Of a DNA stretch of 64,000 bases, positions 1 to 8,108 are shown one piece after another. The first letter of the stretch is position 1; each line of letters starts with the position of its first letter. The translations under genes and the position numbers were made by a program. The DNA is taken from NCBI GenBank assembly GCA_017404505.1, contig JAFRCE010000013.1, forward strand, positions 62,001-126,000, written 5' to 3'. A model generated the notes under the pieces. The model was given only the letters and a program-made list of their open reading frames with translations. It was not told where the DNA came from and made no database searches. Source of the stretch: Solobacterium sp. GTDB taxonomy: Bacteria; Bacillota_I; Bacilli_A; Erysipelotrichales; Erysipelotrichaceae.

Positions 1-793
1 TGCTGACCTGATAGACACCGCCGCCATACTGACCGACCGGGTCCTGATCGCCGGCGATATTGTAGATCGGCAGATCGACAGGAACTTTCTTCGCCCATTC
101 CACACTGCTGATTTCTTCCATCATCTGCATAAAATACAGCCAGGAACGGTTCAGACATGGCTTCGTAAAGGCATCAAACGGATCTTCCGCATGATCTTTC
201 TGCACATACGGATCATCACAGATCCACTCATTGCCGAGCGTCACGCCTTCCGGACAGCGGGCAAACATCCAGCCCATCAGCGCGCCGCCGAGTTCCGGAT
301 CGGATTCTGTTCCTTTCCCTTCATCGACCAGTTTCTGAACTCTTGCGATGTTGTCCTTCAGATTCGGCCACTCACCGGTTGTTCCGCAGAATGTGACACC
401 GGTCAGATCATCGCCATAGCGGGCAGCATACATTCTGGCAATGAACGAACCCATACTGTGACCGAACATGAAGTAAGGAACGTCCGGATATTTTTCCGCG
501 ACCAGATCATGGAGTTTCTTTTCATCCTCCACCATGGTCGTGTAGCCCTTTGTGCCCCAGTCGCCCCAGCTGTCATTTTCAATGGCTGTCTTGCCATGGC
601 CGACATGGTCGTCCGCCGCGACGATATAGCCGGCTTCCATGAAACTGGTGATCATGTGAAGGTACCTGCGGGAATGTTCGCCGAAGCCATGGATCAGCTG
701 GATGACGCCGACCGGCCGGCAGGCTGGTACATAGATCCATCCGTGAACCTGATCATGTTCGTTGAATGACAAAAATTTTACTTCATGCAGCAT
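1..793 (-). CDS. alpha/beta hydrolase, lysophospholipase/monoacylglycerol lipase-like (C-terminus beyond left edge)
   Basis: Reading leftward from ATG at 793, about 264 codons are open to the window edge. The protein shows an oxyanion HGFGEH segment near residue 30, the nucleophile elbow GHSMG near residue 110, and GDQDPVG near residue 247, which holds the catalytic Asp in this family. The catalytic His should lie just outside the window. This pattern fits the serine hydrolases of the lysophospholipase (PldB/COG2267) group, which cleave acyl esters; the real substrate cannot be read from sequence. No signal peptide is seen, so it is probably cytosolic. The start is set by AAGGAAAA about ten bases upstream. 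It is followed on its right by a co-directional acyl-CoA ligase, so a link to lipid or fatty acid turnover is possible but only inferred. Confidence 0.85.
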   Translation of the reverse strand, partial: MLHEVKFLSFNEHDQVHGWIYVPACRPVGVIQLIHGFGEHSRRYLHMITSFMEAGYIVAADDHVGHGKTAIENDSWGDWGTKGYTTMVEDEKKLHDLVAEKYPDVPYFMFGHSMGSFIARMYAARYGDDLTGVTFCGTTGEWPNLKDNIARVQKLVDEGKGTESDPELGGALMGWMFARCPEGVTLGNEWICDDPYVQKDHAEDPFDAFTKPCLNRSWLYFMQMMEEISSVEWAKKVPVDLPIYNIAGDQDPVGQYGGGVYQVS

Positions 794-869
794 AATGATA
801 TTTTTCCTTCCGGGAGTATCAGAACTCCATCTTATGTCTTTATCGTATCATGAGAACTCCCTGGCGTCA

Positions 870-897
870 GAAAAAAGGAACTGATTATTCAGTTCCT
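870..897 (-). terminator. intrinsic terminator of the acyl-CoA ligase gene
   Basis: GGAACTGA (877-884) pairs with TCAGTTCC (889-896) across a four-base loop, and the minus strand continues into six T. The gene's stop codon lies in the loop. Confidence 0.85.
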
Positions 898-2630
898 TCT
901 GTGTCCGATTGTTTCTTTGTGTTGATTTTCGCCATTTCCTCTTCCTCAAGCTGGCGGTAAGCAACCTTGCCGACCAGTGTCTTGGGCAGTTCCTGACGGA
1001 ATTCAATATCCTTCGGCATCGCGTATCTGGCGATATGCGCACGGCAGTAGGCCATCAGTTCCTGTTTTGTTTCTTCACTGGCAGGGACGCCCGGCTTCAG
1101 CATGACGAAGGCTTTGACCGCCTGTATGCGGTAAGGATCCGGAACGCCGATAATGCAGCTCATCTGCACCTTTTCATTGGCGTCAAGAATGTTCTCCAGC
1201 TGAGCCGGATAGACATTATAGCCGGAGGAGATGATCATGCGCTTGGCGCGGCCGCGGAAATAGATGAATCCTTCGTCGTCCATCACGCCGAGGTCACCGG
1301 TATAGACCCATGTTAGTCCGTCCGCATGGGTGCGAAGTGTCGCCGCCGTCTCTTCCGGATTGTTCATATAGCCCTTCATGACGGTCGGACCGGCCAGCAG
1401 GATCTCACCTTCTTCGCCGTACGGAACTTCCTCGTCAGTACCCGGTTTGACGATCTTGATATAGGTATCCGGGAACGGCAGACCGATACTGCCTTCCTTG
1501 TAGCGGTCACGCGGTGTCAGGCAGCAGGCCGTGACGGTTTCCGTCGTGCCGTAGCCCTCCCGGACCTGAATCGCCGCTTTATGATCAGCCAGGAATTTGT
1601 CAAACTTCTTTTTCAGTTCGATCGACAGTGAATCACCGCCGGAGAAGACACCTTTCAGGCTGCTGAGATCGGCATTGTCCATGGACGGCAGACGCAGCAG
1701 AGCTTCATACAGCGTCGGCACGCCGGCAATAAAATTGCATTTGTATTTGGTGATCAGTTTGGCATAGCTCTTGGCTGTGAAGCGCGGCACAAGAATGCAC
1801 CGGCCGCCCTGTGACAGCATGGTATGAATGCATACACCAAGACCGAAGCCGTGGAAAAGCGGCATGGCTGCCAGCATTTTGTCACCCGGACGGAACATCG
1901 GATTGGCCGCCACCACCTGCTGGCCGAGGGCGTTGAAGTTTTTATTCGTCAGCATAATGCCCTTGGTCGTTCCGGTCGTGCCGCCGGAGTAAAGAACGAC
2001 CGCCGTGTCGTCTGCGCCGGTTTTGACCTTGTAGTTATAGAAACAGTACTTTCCGAGATTCATGAACTCCTGCCAGCGGATGACCGGTGCGTCAGATGGA
2101 ATCTTTTGGATCTTTCTGCCCTCCGTTAACATATAGCCGGTACGCAGCGGCTGGGAAAGCTCATCCTTGACGGAAGCGATGATAATATTGACGATCTTCG
2201 TATTGGCTCTGATCTTCTCAAATTTGTGATAGAACTGATCGAGGGTAATCGCCGTCACGCTTTCCGAAGCGTTCAGATAAAACTCAATTTCTTTCTCAGC
2301 GGAAAGCGGATGGATCATATTCGCCACCGCGCCGATCAGATTGACCGCATAGAACATGAAGATAGCCTGCGGGCAGTTCGGCATCGCAATTGTCACTCTG
2401 TCGCCCTGGCGCACACCGATCGTGCGCAGTGATTTCGCGCAGCGGTTGATCTCGCCGATCATCCGCTTATATGTCGTGGAACGTCCCATAAAGTCAAATG
2501 CGACCTGATTCGGATATTGTTCAGCGATCTTTTCGACCGCTTCATACATGGATCCGTCAAAATACTCCAGATGGGCTGGAACATCACCCAGATGGCTGAT
2601 CCATGGTGTTTTTACTTTTGTCTGGGTCAT
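885..2630 (-). CDS. AMP-dependent acyl-CoA synthetase (long-chain fatty acid-CoA ligase-like)
   Basis: A 581-residue member of the ANL adenylating superfamily. It carries the P-loop-like motif YSGGTTGTTKG near residue 215, the YGTTET adenine motif near 365, YTGDLG near 445 and a late lysine in the KTLVGKVAYR segment near 560 that normally makes the adenylate. The family activates a carboxylic acid with ATP and transfers it to CoA. Length and motif spacing match fatty-acyl-CoA ligases rather than acetyl-CoA synthetase, but chain length is not predictable. It is cytosolic or membrane-associated with no signal peptide. GGAGG lies seven bases before the ATG. It is transcribed divergently from the GT4 gene at 2720; the two share a 90-base promoter region. 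A plausible role is activation of exogenous fatty acids for lipid synthesis. Confidence 0.9.
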   Translation of the reverse strand: MTQTKVKTPWISHLGDVPAHLEYFDGSMYEAVEKIAEQYPNQVAFDFMGRSTTYKRMIGEINRCAKSLRTIGVRQGDRVTIAMPNCPQAIFMFYAVNLIGAVANMIHPLSAEKEIEFYLNASESVTAITLDQFYHKFEKIRANTKIVNIIIASVKDELSQPLRTGYMLTEGRKIQKIPSDAPVIRWQEFMNLGKYCFYNYKVKTGADDTAVVLYSGGTTGTTKGIMLTNKNFNALGQQVVAANPMFRPGDKMLAAMPLFHGFGLGVCIHTMLSQGGRCILVPRFTAKSYAKLITKYKCNFIAGVPTLYEALLRLPSMDNADLSSLKGVFSGGDSLSIELKKKFDKFLADHKAAIQVREGYGTTETVTACCLTPRDRYKEGSIGLPFPDTYIKIVKPGTDEEVPYGEEGEILLAGPTVMKGYMNNPEETAATLRTHADGLTWVYTGDLGVMDDEGFIYFRGRAKRMIISSGYNVYPAQLENILDANEKVQMSCIIGVPDPYRIQAVKAFVMLKPGVPASEETKQELMAYCRAHIARYAMPKDIEFRQELPKTLVGKVAYRQLEEEEMAKINTKKQSDTEGTE

Positions 2631-2662
2631 CAGAAACCTCCATTGTCGAAAACAACAGTTTC

Positions 2663-2713
2663 ATTATACGACTTTCTCGTACGGATTGAACCGGAAAAGA
2701 AAAGCGATAGAAT
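2663..2713. promoter_or_regulatory. overlapping divergent promoters for the acyl-CoA ligase and GT4 genes
   Basis: Minus strand: -10 TATAAT at 2663-2668 with a poor -35 (TTCAAT) 16 bases away, and an mRNA leader of about 25 bases. Plus strand: -35 TTGAAC at 2686-2691, 16-base spacer, -10 TAGAAT at 2708-2713. The plus start point would fall at about 2719-2721, on the ATG of the GT4 gene. The two -35 regions overlap. Assigned by eye, no transcript data. Confidence 0.5.
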
Positions 2714-2719
2714 AAAAGA

Positions 2720-4177
2720 ATGAAGACAAAAACAAACATCTGTCTGCTTAACGATTCCTTCCCGCCCGTCATTGACGGCGTCGCCAATGCTGTTCTGAAC
2801 TACGCCCGGATTCTTTCCGGACGGGAAGACACCGATGTTTCTGTCGGCACACCATATTACCCGGATACGAACTACAGTTCCTATCCTTTTCCAGTATATG
2901 CCTATCCCAGTCTAGATACTTCCCTTCTGACCGGTGGCTACCGGGCCGGCTATCCGCTGCCTGTCAAGGAAATCGCTCTGATGGCGAAAAACAAACCGGA
3001 CATCATCCACACCCACTGTCCGATCAATTCCCTGTTCGTCGCCCGCTCGCTGCGTGATCTCAGCAGCGCTCCCATCGTACTGACCTACCATACAAAGTAT
3101 GACATCGATATCCGCCGTCTGATTGCCGTCCCCATCCTGCAGGAAGAAAGCATCAGGGCTCTGGTTCATAATATTTCTTCCTGTGATGAGATATGGGCAG
3201 TCAGCCATGGTGCCGGTGAAAACCTGCAGTCGCTTGGTTATGAAGGAACATTCAAAGTCATGCCGAACGGTGTCGACTTTCCGAAAGGCAGAGTTTCGCC
3301 GCAGGCTGTTGAAGAAGCTGCTTCCGGATATGATCTGCCGGACGGTGTTCCCGTCTTTCTGTTTGTCGGCCGCATGGTGAATTACAAAGGACTGCCGCTG
3401 CTGGTCGATGCACTGCATCAGCTCGGTACCGAGCAGGATTACCGGATGGTCATGATCGGTCAGGGAGACGACCTGTCCGCGCTGCAGGAAAAGATCAGCA
3501 GTCTGCAGATCCCCTATGACGTAAAAACCGAAAGCGGTGAAATCATATCCCGGCCCGGTATCACGAAGGGAAAGTTCATCTTTACCGGTGCCGTCACGGA
3601 CCGTGACGTTCTCAAAGCCTGGAACGGCCGGGCTGACCTGTTTGTCTTTCCGTCGACTTTTGATACCAACGGCCTGGTCGTAAGAGAAGCTGCCGCCGGC
3701 GGACTGGCCAGTCTGCTGATCCGGAACTCCTGCGCGGCGGAAGGCATCGAAGACGGCCAAAACGGTTATCTCTGCGATGAAAATGCTGACAGTATTGCTG
3801 CTTTTCTGAAATGGGCATGCGGCCACCTGAACGAACTTCATATAGCCGGTGAGCATGCCATGCAGGAAATCTATCTGTCCTGGCAGGATGCCGTAAATCT
3901 GGCTGTGAACGGTTATTATGATCTGCTCGAGCGCAAACAGAGCGGTAAGCTGAAGGCAAAAAAACAGCTGGGTGATGATCCCCTGTATACCATGGCAGCC
4001 GACGCGGCCATTCTGTATGAACGCTACAATGCCATGTCACCGCCGGATTACGAAGGCATGCTGGATAACTTTATCAGCCAGCGGGAAGAAAGAAGGAAGA
4101 AACTTCTGGAAGACCTGCAGAATAAAAAAACAGAACTGCAGGATTTTCTCCTGCAGCGTCTGAACCGGAATGAATAA
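2720..4177 (+). CDS. glycosyltransferase family 4 (GT-B), diacylglycerol glucosyltransferase-like
   Basis: A 485-residue GT-B protein. The N-terminal Rossmann half begins CLLNDSFPPVIDGVA, a typical opening for glycolipid and teichoic-acid-anchor glucosyltransferases. The C-terminal nucleotide-sugar half carries FVGRMVNYKG near 215 and the retaining-enzyme E-x7-E region around TFDTNGLVVREAAAGG near 313-328; the first Glu of the usual pair is replaced by Thr/Asn context while the second (in REAA) is kept. Residues from about 400 form a long charged helical tail, suited to membrane surface binding. The likely reaction is transfer of a hexose from UDP-sugar to a lipid acceptor. There is no recognisable ribosome site; a promoter -10 ends seven bases before the ATG, so the mRNA may be leaderless. 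A bidirectional terminator follows. Confidence 0.85.
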   Translation: MKTKTNICLLNDSFPPVIDGVANAVLNYARILSGREDTDVSVGTPYYPDTNYSSYPFPVYAYPSLDTSLLTGGYRAGYPLPVKEIALMAKNKPDIIHTHCPINSLFVARSLRDLSSAPIVLTYHTKYDIDIRRLIAVPILQEESIRALVHNISSCDEIWAVSHGAGENLQSLGYEGTFKVMPNGVDFPKGRVSPQAVEEAASGYDLPDGVPVFLFVGRMVNYKGLPLLVDALHQLGTEQDYRMVMIGQGDDLSALQEKISSLQIPYDVKTESGEIISRPGITKGKFIFTGAVTDRDVLKAWNGRADLFVFPSTFDTNGLVVREAAAGGLASLLIRNSCAAEGIEDGQNGYLCDENADSIAAFLKWACGHLNELHIAGEHAMQEIYLSWQDAVNLAVNGYYDLLERKQSGKLKAKKQLGDDPLYTMAADAAILYERYNAMSPPDYEGMLDNFISQREERRKKLLEDLQNKKTELQDFLLQRLNRNE

Positions 4178-4178
4178 A

Positions 4179-4202
4179 GCTCTCAGGCTTGTGCCTGTGA
4201 GT
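4179..4202. terminator. bidirectional intrinsic terminator between convergent genes
   Basis: Ten-base arms 4179-4188 and 4193-4202 pair around TTGT with one T-T mismatch, followed by TTTTATTT on the plus strand. It serves the GT4 gene and the convergent maturase. Confidence 0.75.
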
Positions 4203-4204
4203 TT

Positions 4205-5350
4205 TTATTTCTGCCGGAAATATTTCATGATTTCACTCTGTGAGCGGCCCTGGGTACTGAATTCCATGGCTTTGCGCAGTTTGGGAACAGCGTCTTCGTA
4301 ATACATTTTCAAACCTTCACAGAGATAATACTGACCAATGCCGTCCTCACGGATCACGAATCTGTCCTTGGGACAGCAGCCATGGCATAAAGACAGCCAC
4401 GGACACTTCTGACATTCCTGTGTCAGGTTCTTTTTTGCCTGGCCGAATTCTGTCTGAAAAGAAGACGCCGCCATTTCCCGCAAAGGTGTTTCCAGCAGAT
4501 TTCCCAGCCGGTGATCACGGTCGACGAAATGGTCGCAGGCAAACACTGAACCGTCTTTTTCCACGATCAGAATATTGCCGCAGGTCTCGGAAAGCCAGCA
4601 GACATTGCTTGTTTTGCCGCTCAGCAGCAATGCGGTTTCAGCAAACAGCTGGACGTTCATTTTACCAAGATCATGCGTGATCCATTCCTGAAAGACCGAC
4701 TTCAGGAAACGGCCGTAAGCCTGTGGTGTCACGGAATCCACCGTCACGCTGCCCTCCGCATCGCGGCGGACAATGGGAATAAACTGGATCCAGCCGGTAT
4801 GATAGTTTCGCAGTGTCTGATAGACGCTGCGGCCGGAAGCGGCTGTTTCCGCTGTTACCGTGCACAGCAGATCGGGACGGATGCCGTGTTTTTCAAAACA
4901 GTACAGGGCCGAGCGGACCCGGTTATAGGTGTCGCTGCCGCCGGCATCGTTCCGGTAAAGATCATGGATCATGCGGGTGCCGTCAATGCTCAGACCGATT
5001 TCAAACCGGTTGTTTTTCAAAAACCGGCACCAGTCGTCGTCAATGAGCAGGCCGTTGGTCTGGATGGCATTGACACAGTATCTGCCTTCCGGAAGGTATT
5101 TCTTCTGCAGGGAAAGAGCTTTTTCGAAAAAGGGAATGCCGGCCAGGGTCGGTTCCCCGCCGTGCCACGTAAAAGAAATCTCCTTTTCCGAAGACGCTTC
5201 CATATAGGAACGGATATAAGCTTCCAGCACTTCATCGGACATCCGCAGGGTATGCATGTCCTGACCGCTGTCCGCATGCAGATAATAACAGTAGGAACAG
5301 CTCATATTGCAGTAAGAACCTACCGGTTTCGCCATTGTCGCAAATCGCAT
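4205..5350 (-). CDS. anaerobic sulfatase-maturating enzyme (radical SAM/SPASM)
   Basis: A 381-residue radical SAM enzyme. Cys14, Cys18 and Cys21 (CNMSCSYC) bind the SAM-cleaving 4Fe-4S cluster; TWHGGEPTLAG and LSIDGT are the SAM-binding GGEP and barrel motifs. The C-terminal SPASM region supplies the auxiliary cluster cysteines (including CPWLSLCHGCCPKD). The family oxidises a Cys or Ser in target sulfatases to formylglycine. I chose ATG 5350, not the longer start at 5374, because AGGAGAG sits six bases before 5350, while the upstream ATG lies inside a terminator hairpin. No sulfatase gene is visible in the window, so its partner must be elsewhere or the substrate differs. It is co-directional with the dienelactone hydrolase but separated by a terminator. 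Confidence 0.85.
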   Translation of the reverse strand: MRFATMAKPVGSYCNMSCSYCYYLHADSGQDMHTLRMSDEVLEAYIRSYMEASSEKEISFTWHGGEPTLAGIPFFEKALSLQKKYLPEGRYCVNAIQTNGLLIDDDWCRFLKNNRFEIGLSIDGTRMIHDLYRNDAGGSDTYNRVRSALYCFEKHGIRPDLLCTVTAETAASGRSVYQTLRNYHTGWIQFIPIVRRDAEGSVTVDSVTPQAYGRFLKSVFQEWITHDLGKMNVQLFAETALLLSGKTSNVCWLSETCGNILIVEKDGSVFACDHFVDRDHRLGNLLETPLREMAASSFQTEFGQAKKNLTQECQKCPWLSLCHGCCPKDRFVIREDGIGQYYLCEGLKMYYEDAVPKLRKAMEFSTQGRSQSEIMKYFRQK

Positions 5351-5364
5351 AATCTCTCCTGAAG

Positions 5365-5388
5365 AAAGCCGCATGCGCGGCTTTTTTT
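5365..5388 (-). terminator. intrinsic terminator of the dienelactone hydrolase gene
   Basis: AAAGCCGC (5365-5372) pairs with GCGGCTTT (5377-5384) around a four-base loop. The minus strand ends in TTTCTTC, which makes it a moderate terminator in that direction; the plus-strand T run is longer. Confidence 0.65.
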
Positions 5389-6163
5389 ACTCGTCCGTTC
5401 CGGTTTTCAGGTGGGTATCGAAGAAAGCCAGCACCTTATTGAAGGAATCCATTGCCTGCTCCTGCCGGTACATCGGTTTGTCATAGTACCAGATACCGTG
5501 GCCGGCGCCGTCATAGCGATAGAACGTATAGTCCTTCCCGGCCTTTTTCAGGCGCTCTTCCAGTTCGTCCACTTCCGCCGGTGTCGGAAATTTGTCATCG
5601 TTGCCGAAGATGCCGAGCAGCGGAATCTCCAGCTGTTCGGTAAAATCGATTGGTGCTTTCGGCCGGGCCTCGGAAAGCTGTTCCGGTTTCATGGAGACCT
5701 GTCCGCCCCAGCAGTCGACAGCACAGTCAAAACCATCCACCGTGCAGGCTGCCAGGAAAGCGTGCCGGCCGCCTGAGCACATGCCGATGACACCGGTGCG
5801 GCCATTGCTGTTTTCCTGCACTTTCAGGAAATCCAGACAGCCTTTCGCGTCCTCCATGACACTTGCGTCGGTTGCCCCGCCCTGCTCTCTGGCCATGGCG
5901 GAAACCTCCGTCGGTGTGCCGTCACCGAACTGCCGGTAAATATCCGGGCACAGCACGGCATAGCCATGCTGGGTAAAACGTCTGGCTGTTTCCCGGCACC
6001 ATTCATCCCAGCCCGGCATATGCGGTATGAGAACGATGGAACCGATATTCTTTGCGTAAAGCGGACGTGAATAATACGCACGGATCGAACCGTCCCCATG
6101 CGGGATCCGGATCGTTTCCGCGATCATGCCTTCACAGGCGTCTGTTCGAAGATCATTCCACAT
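5387..6163 (-). CDS. dienelactone hydrolase family protein
   Basis: A 258-residue cytosolic alpha/beta hydrolase. The nucleophile elbow is GMCSGG near residue 129, with Cys in place of Ser as is usual for dienelactone hydrolases. The acid residue lies in GNDDKFPTP near 190 and the His in DGAGHGIWY near 228, completing a Cys-Asp-His triad. The family opens lactones or cleaves small esters; in gut Firmicutes substrates are mostly unknown. The start at 6163 has GGGAG eight bases upstream. It is transcribed leftward, divergent from the DUF2828 gene, with a 343-base region between them that holds a structured leader for the other gene. It may share the sulfatase maturase's direction but has its own terminator. 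Confidence 0.85.
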   Translation of the reverse strand: MWNDLRTDACEGMIAETIRIPHGDGSIRAYYSRPLYAKNIGSIVLIPHMPGWDEWCRETARRFTQHGYAVLCPDIYRQFGDGTPTEVSAMAREQGGATDASVMEDAKGCLDFLKVQENSNGRTGVIGMCSGGRHAFLAACTVDGFDCAVDCWGGQVSMKPEQLSEARPKAPIDFTEQLEIPLLGIFGNDDKFPTPAEVDELEERLKKAGKDYTFYRYDGAGHGIWYYDKPMYRQEQAMDSFNKVLAFFDTHLKTGTDE

Positions 6164-6245
6164 AATATTACTCCCGTTTCTTTCTTTCAGTATATCGTAA
6201 GCAAACCTGTTCCTGACAAGGAAATGCCTTTAAACCACCCGTTTA

Positions 6246-6274
6246 ATGACGTGCTGTCACAGTGTAGCTATACT
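6246..6274 (+). promoter_or_regulatory. candidate promoter of the DUF2828/vWA gene
   Basis: ATGACG (6246-6251, four of six consensus bases), a 17-base spacer and TATACT (6269-6274). The start point would be near 6281, exactly where the first hairpin of the leader begins, giving a leader of about 225 bases. Confidence 0.45.
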
Positions 6275-6280
6275 GAAAGC

Positions 6281-6482
6281 GTTCCTTCCGGAACCGGGAG
6301 ATTCCCGCAAGTCGGCACATACAGCAAACCTTTATGTAAAGAGAATAATGATGGATCATATGACGGCCTGACAGCCTGCCGGAACTCCAGCGGCGTCGGC
6401 AAAAAATGACTGGTCAAGAAAACGCGTTCCGTCCGGACAAGCAGAGTGCCGCGTATCGATGCTTCGGAACCGGGACGCGTTT
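6281..6482 (+). other. structured RNA leader upstream of the Ro60-like gene
   Basis: Two back-to-back five-base-pair hairpins lie at 6281-6294 (GTTCC/GGAAC) and 6295-6307 (CGGGA/TCCCG). Further on, AAACGCGTTCCG (6420-6431) pairs with CGGGACGCGTTT (6471-6482): twelve pairs with one G-U, closing a 39-base loop that ends ten bases before the AGGAGGT ribosome site. Parts are repeated: GCGTTCCnTCCGGA occurs at 6279 and 6423, CGGAACCGGGA at 6289 and 6464. I do not recognise a known riboswitch. The rest of this 343-base intergenic stretch shows nothing gene-like. Confidence 0.5.
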
Positions 6483-6506
6483 CCTGTGAAAAAGGAGGTG
6501 GTCAGG

Positions 6507-7973
6507 ATGACTTTCACAAATGCCATGAAATATCAGCAGAACTTCACATATACCGAAAACGGCGCCCTGGCACTCCGTTCCAGCGGCAGTGCCCTTCTCG
6601 ATCTGTTTTCAACGGCCGGCGCATTGCGCGGCTGGATGGAACAGGATATCGTCCTGGCTTTTCAGAAAGCGCTGATCGAAGACAGAAACCTTGCCATGCG
6701 CCTTGCTTTCTGGTGCCGTGACATCCGCGAAGGACTGGGAGAAAGATCAGCCGGCCGCATCCTGCTGAAAGTGCTGGCTGTTCAGGAAAGCGAATCCCTC
6801 AGACAGTATCTGGATCTGCTTCCCGAATACGGTCGCTGGGACGATCTGCTCAGCCTGCTCGACACACCTTTGAAAGAAGACGTCCTGCAGCTGATCCGGA
6901 ATCAGCTGGCTTCTGATGTCTGCAGCATGCGGGAAGGAAAAACGGTCAGCCTGCTCGGCAAATGGCTGCCCGGCATCAATGCTTCTTCCTACCGGACCAG
7001 AAAACGGGCGAAAGAAATCATCACGTCTCTGCGGATGAGCGAGAAGGATTACCGGCATACGCTTGCCGCTCTACGTTCTTATCTGAACATCACGGAAAAG
7101 AATCTCAGCATGAAAGCATACGGCAGACTGTGCTATCCGGCCGTACCTTCCTACGCCATGCACCGCTGCCGTAAGGCTTTCATGCGCCATGACAGGGAAC
7201 GTTTCGCGGACTATCTGCAGGCGGTCGAAGAAGGCCGCAAAGCGATCCGCAGTTCCGTGCTCTATCCCTATGACATTGTCGAGAAATATCTGTATACGCT
7301 CAGTATTTCCGATCCGGTCCTGGAAGCACAATGGAAAGCCCTGCCGGATTTCACCGGCCAGGAAAACCGCATCCTCGTCATGGCGGATGTTTCCGGCTCC
7401 ATGTTCGGCCGTCCCATGGCATCCGCCGTCGGTCTCGCCATCTATTTCGCCGAACGCGCAAAAGGTCCTTTTCACAATCACTTCATGACGTTCTCCTACC
7501 GGCCACAACTGGTGGAGATCCAGGGTGCTTCCCTGTTTGACAGAGTCAATTCCGTCCGTAACGCGGACTGGGAAATGAATACCGATCTGGAAGCCGCTTT
7601 CATGCTGATACTGAAAACGGCCGTGCAGGCGAATCTTCCCCAGGAAGAACTGCCGGAAAGACTTGTCATCATTTCCGACATGCAGTTTGATTCCTGCGTC
7701 TGTGGCCAGCGCGCACTGCTCACGGACGAAATGAAAAAACGCTTTGCCCGGTACGGCTATACCCTGCCGAAACTTGTGTTCTGGAATGTCAACAGCCGGC
7801 GCAGCACCTACTTCGCAAACCAGGACAGTGAGAATATCATTCTTGCCAGCGGTCAGTCCGCTTCCGTCTTTTCTTCCCTGTGCAGGTCCGATGCCCTGAC
7901 ACCGTATGAATATATGTGTTCCGTGCTGAACAGCGAACGATATCAGAATATTTCCATTAAACCAGCAGTTTAA
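6507..7973 (+). CDS. DUF2828-like protein: helical N-terminus plus vWA domain (Ro60/TROVE-like architecture)
   Basis: A 488-residue protein. The first ~280 residues are helical and repeat-like, with LAFWCRDIREGLGER and LPEYGRWDDL, both typical of the DUF2828/TROVE superfamily. The C-terminal part is a von Willebrand A domain with a complete metal-ion adhesion site: D294-x-S296-x-S298 (ADVSGSM), a Thr in the NTDLEAAF segment near 358 and Asp in ISDMQFDS near 391. Related Ro60 proteins bind structured Y RNAs and misfolded RNA; DUF2828 members are uncharacterised, so RNA binding here is inference. ATG 6507 is chosen because AGGAGGT lies seven bases upstream; the longer frame from 6459 has none. 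The gene stands alone between a structured leader and a strong terminator. Confidence 0.8.
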   Translation: MTFTNAMKYQQNFTYTENGALALRSSGSALLDLFSTAGALRGWMEQDIVLAFQKALIEDRNLAMRLAFWCRDIREGLGERSAGRILLKVLAVQESESLRQYLDLLPEYGRWDDLLSLLDTPLKEDVLQLIRNQLASDVCSMREGKTVSLLGKWLPGINASSYRTRKRAKEIITSLRMSEKDYRHTLAALRSYLNITEKNLSMKAYGRLCYPAVPSYAMHRCRKAFMRHDRERFADYLQAVEEGRKAIRSSVLYPYDIVEKYLYTLSISDPVLEAQWKALPDFTGQENRILVMADVSGSMFGRPMASAVGLAIYFAERAKGPFHNHFMTFSYRPQLVEIQGASLFDRVNSVRNADWEMNTDLEAAFMLILKTAVQANLPQEELPERLVIISDMQFDSCVCGQRALLTDEMKKRFARYGYTLPKLVFWNVNSRRSTYFANQDSENIILASGQSASVFSSLCRSDALTPYEYMCSVLNSERYQNISIKPAV

Positions 7974-7991
7974 TGGAAATATTGTTTTTTT
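7947..7991 (+). terminator. strong intrinsic terminator of the DUF2828 gene
   Basis: A perfect 15-base-pair stem, 7947-7961 with 7969-7983, seven-base loop, then GTTTTTTT. The gene's stop codon (7971-7973) is within the second arm. Confidence 0.9.
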
Positions 7992-8108
7992 GTGATATAT
8001 TGTTTCTGCAGTACAAAAGTATCCCGATGTACTCCGTGTAGAAATGAAAGAATCCGAACGTGGTTTTTTCTATTGTCAGCAGATCTTAATTATTGGAGGA
8101 GGTACATG

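Noticed and set aside
191-769. A 192-codon plus-strand frame at the left edge
   Set aside because: It is antisense to the alpha/beta hydrolase, has no ribosome site, and shows no domain; the minus-strand frame has a GHSMG motif.
6295-6330. Cobalamin-riboswitch-like stretch (CCGGGAGATTCCCGCAAG)
   Set aside because: It has a B12-box-like look, but the conserved GGTGxAAxTCC and GCCACTG elements and spacing are missing.
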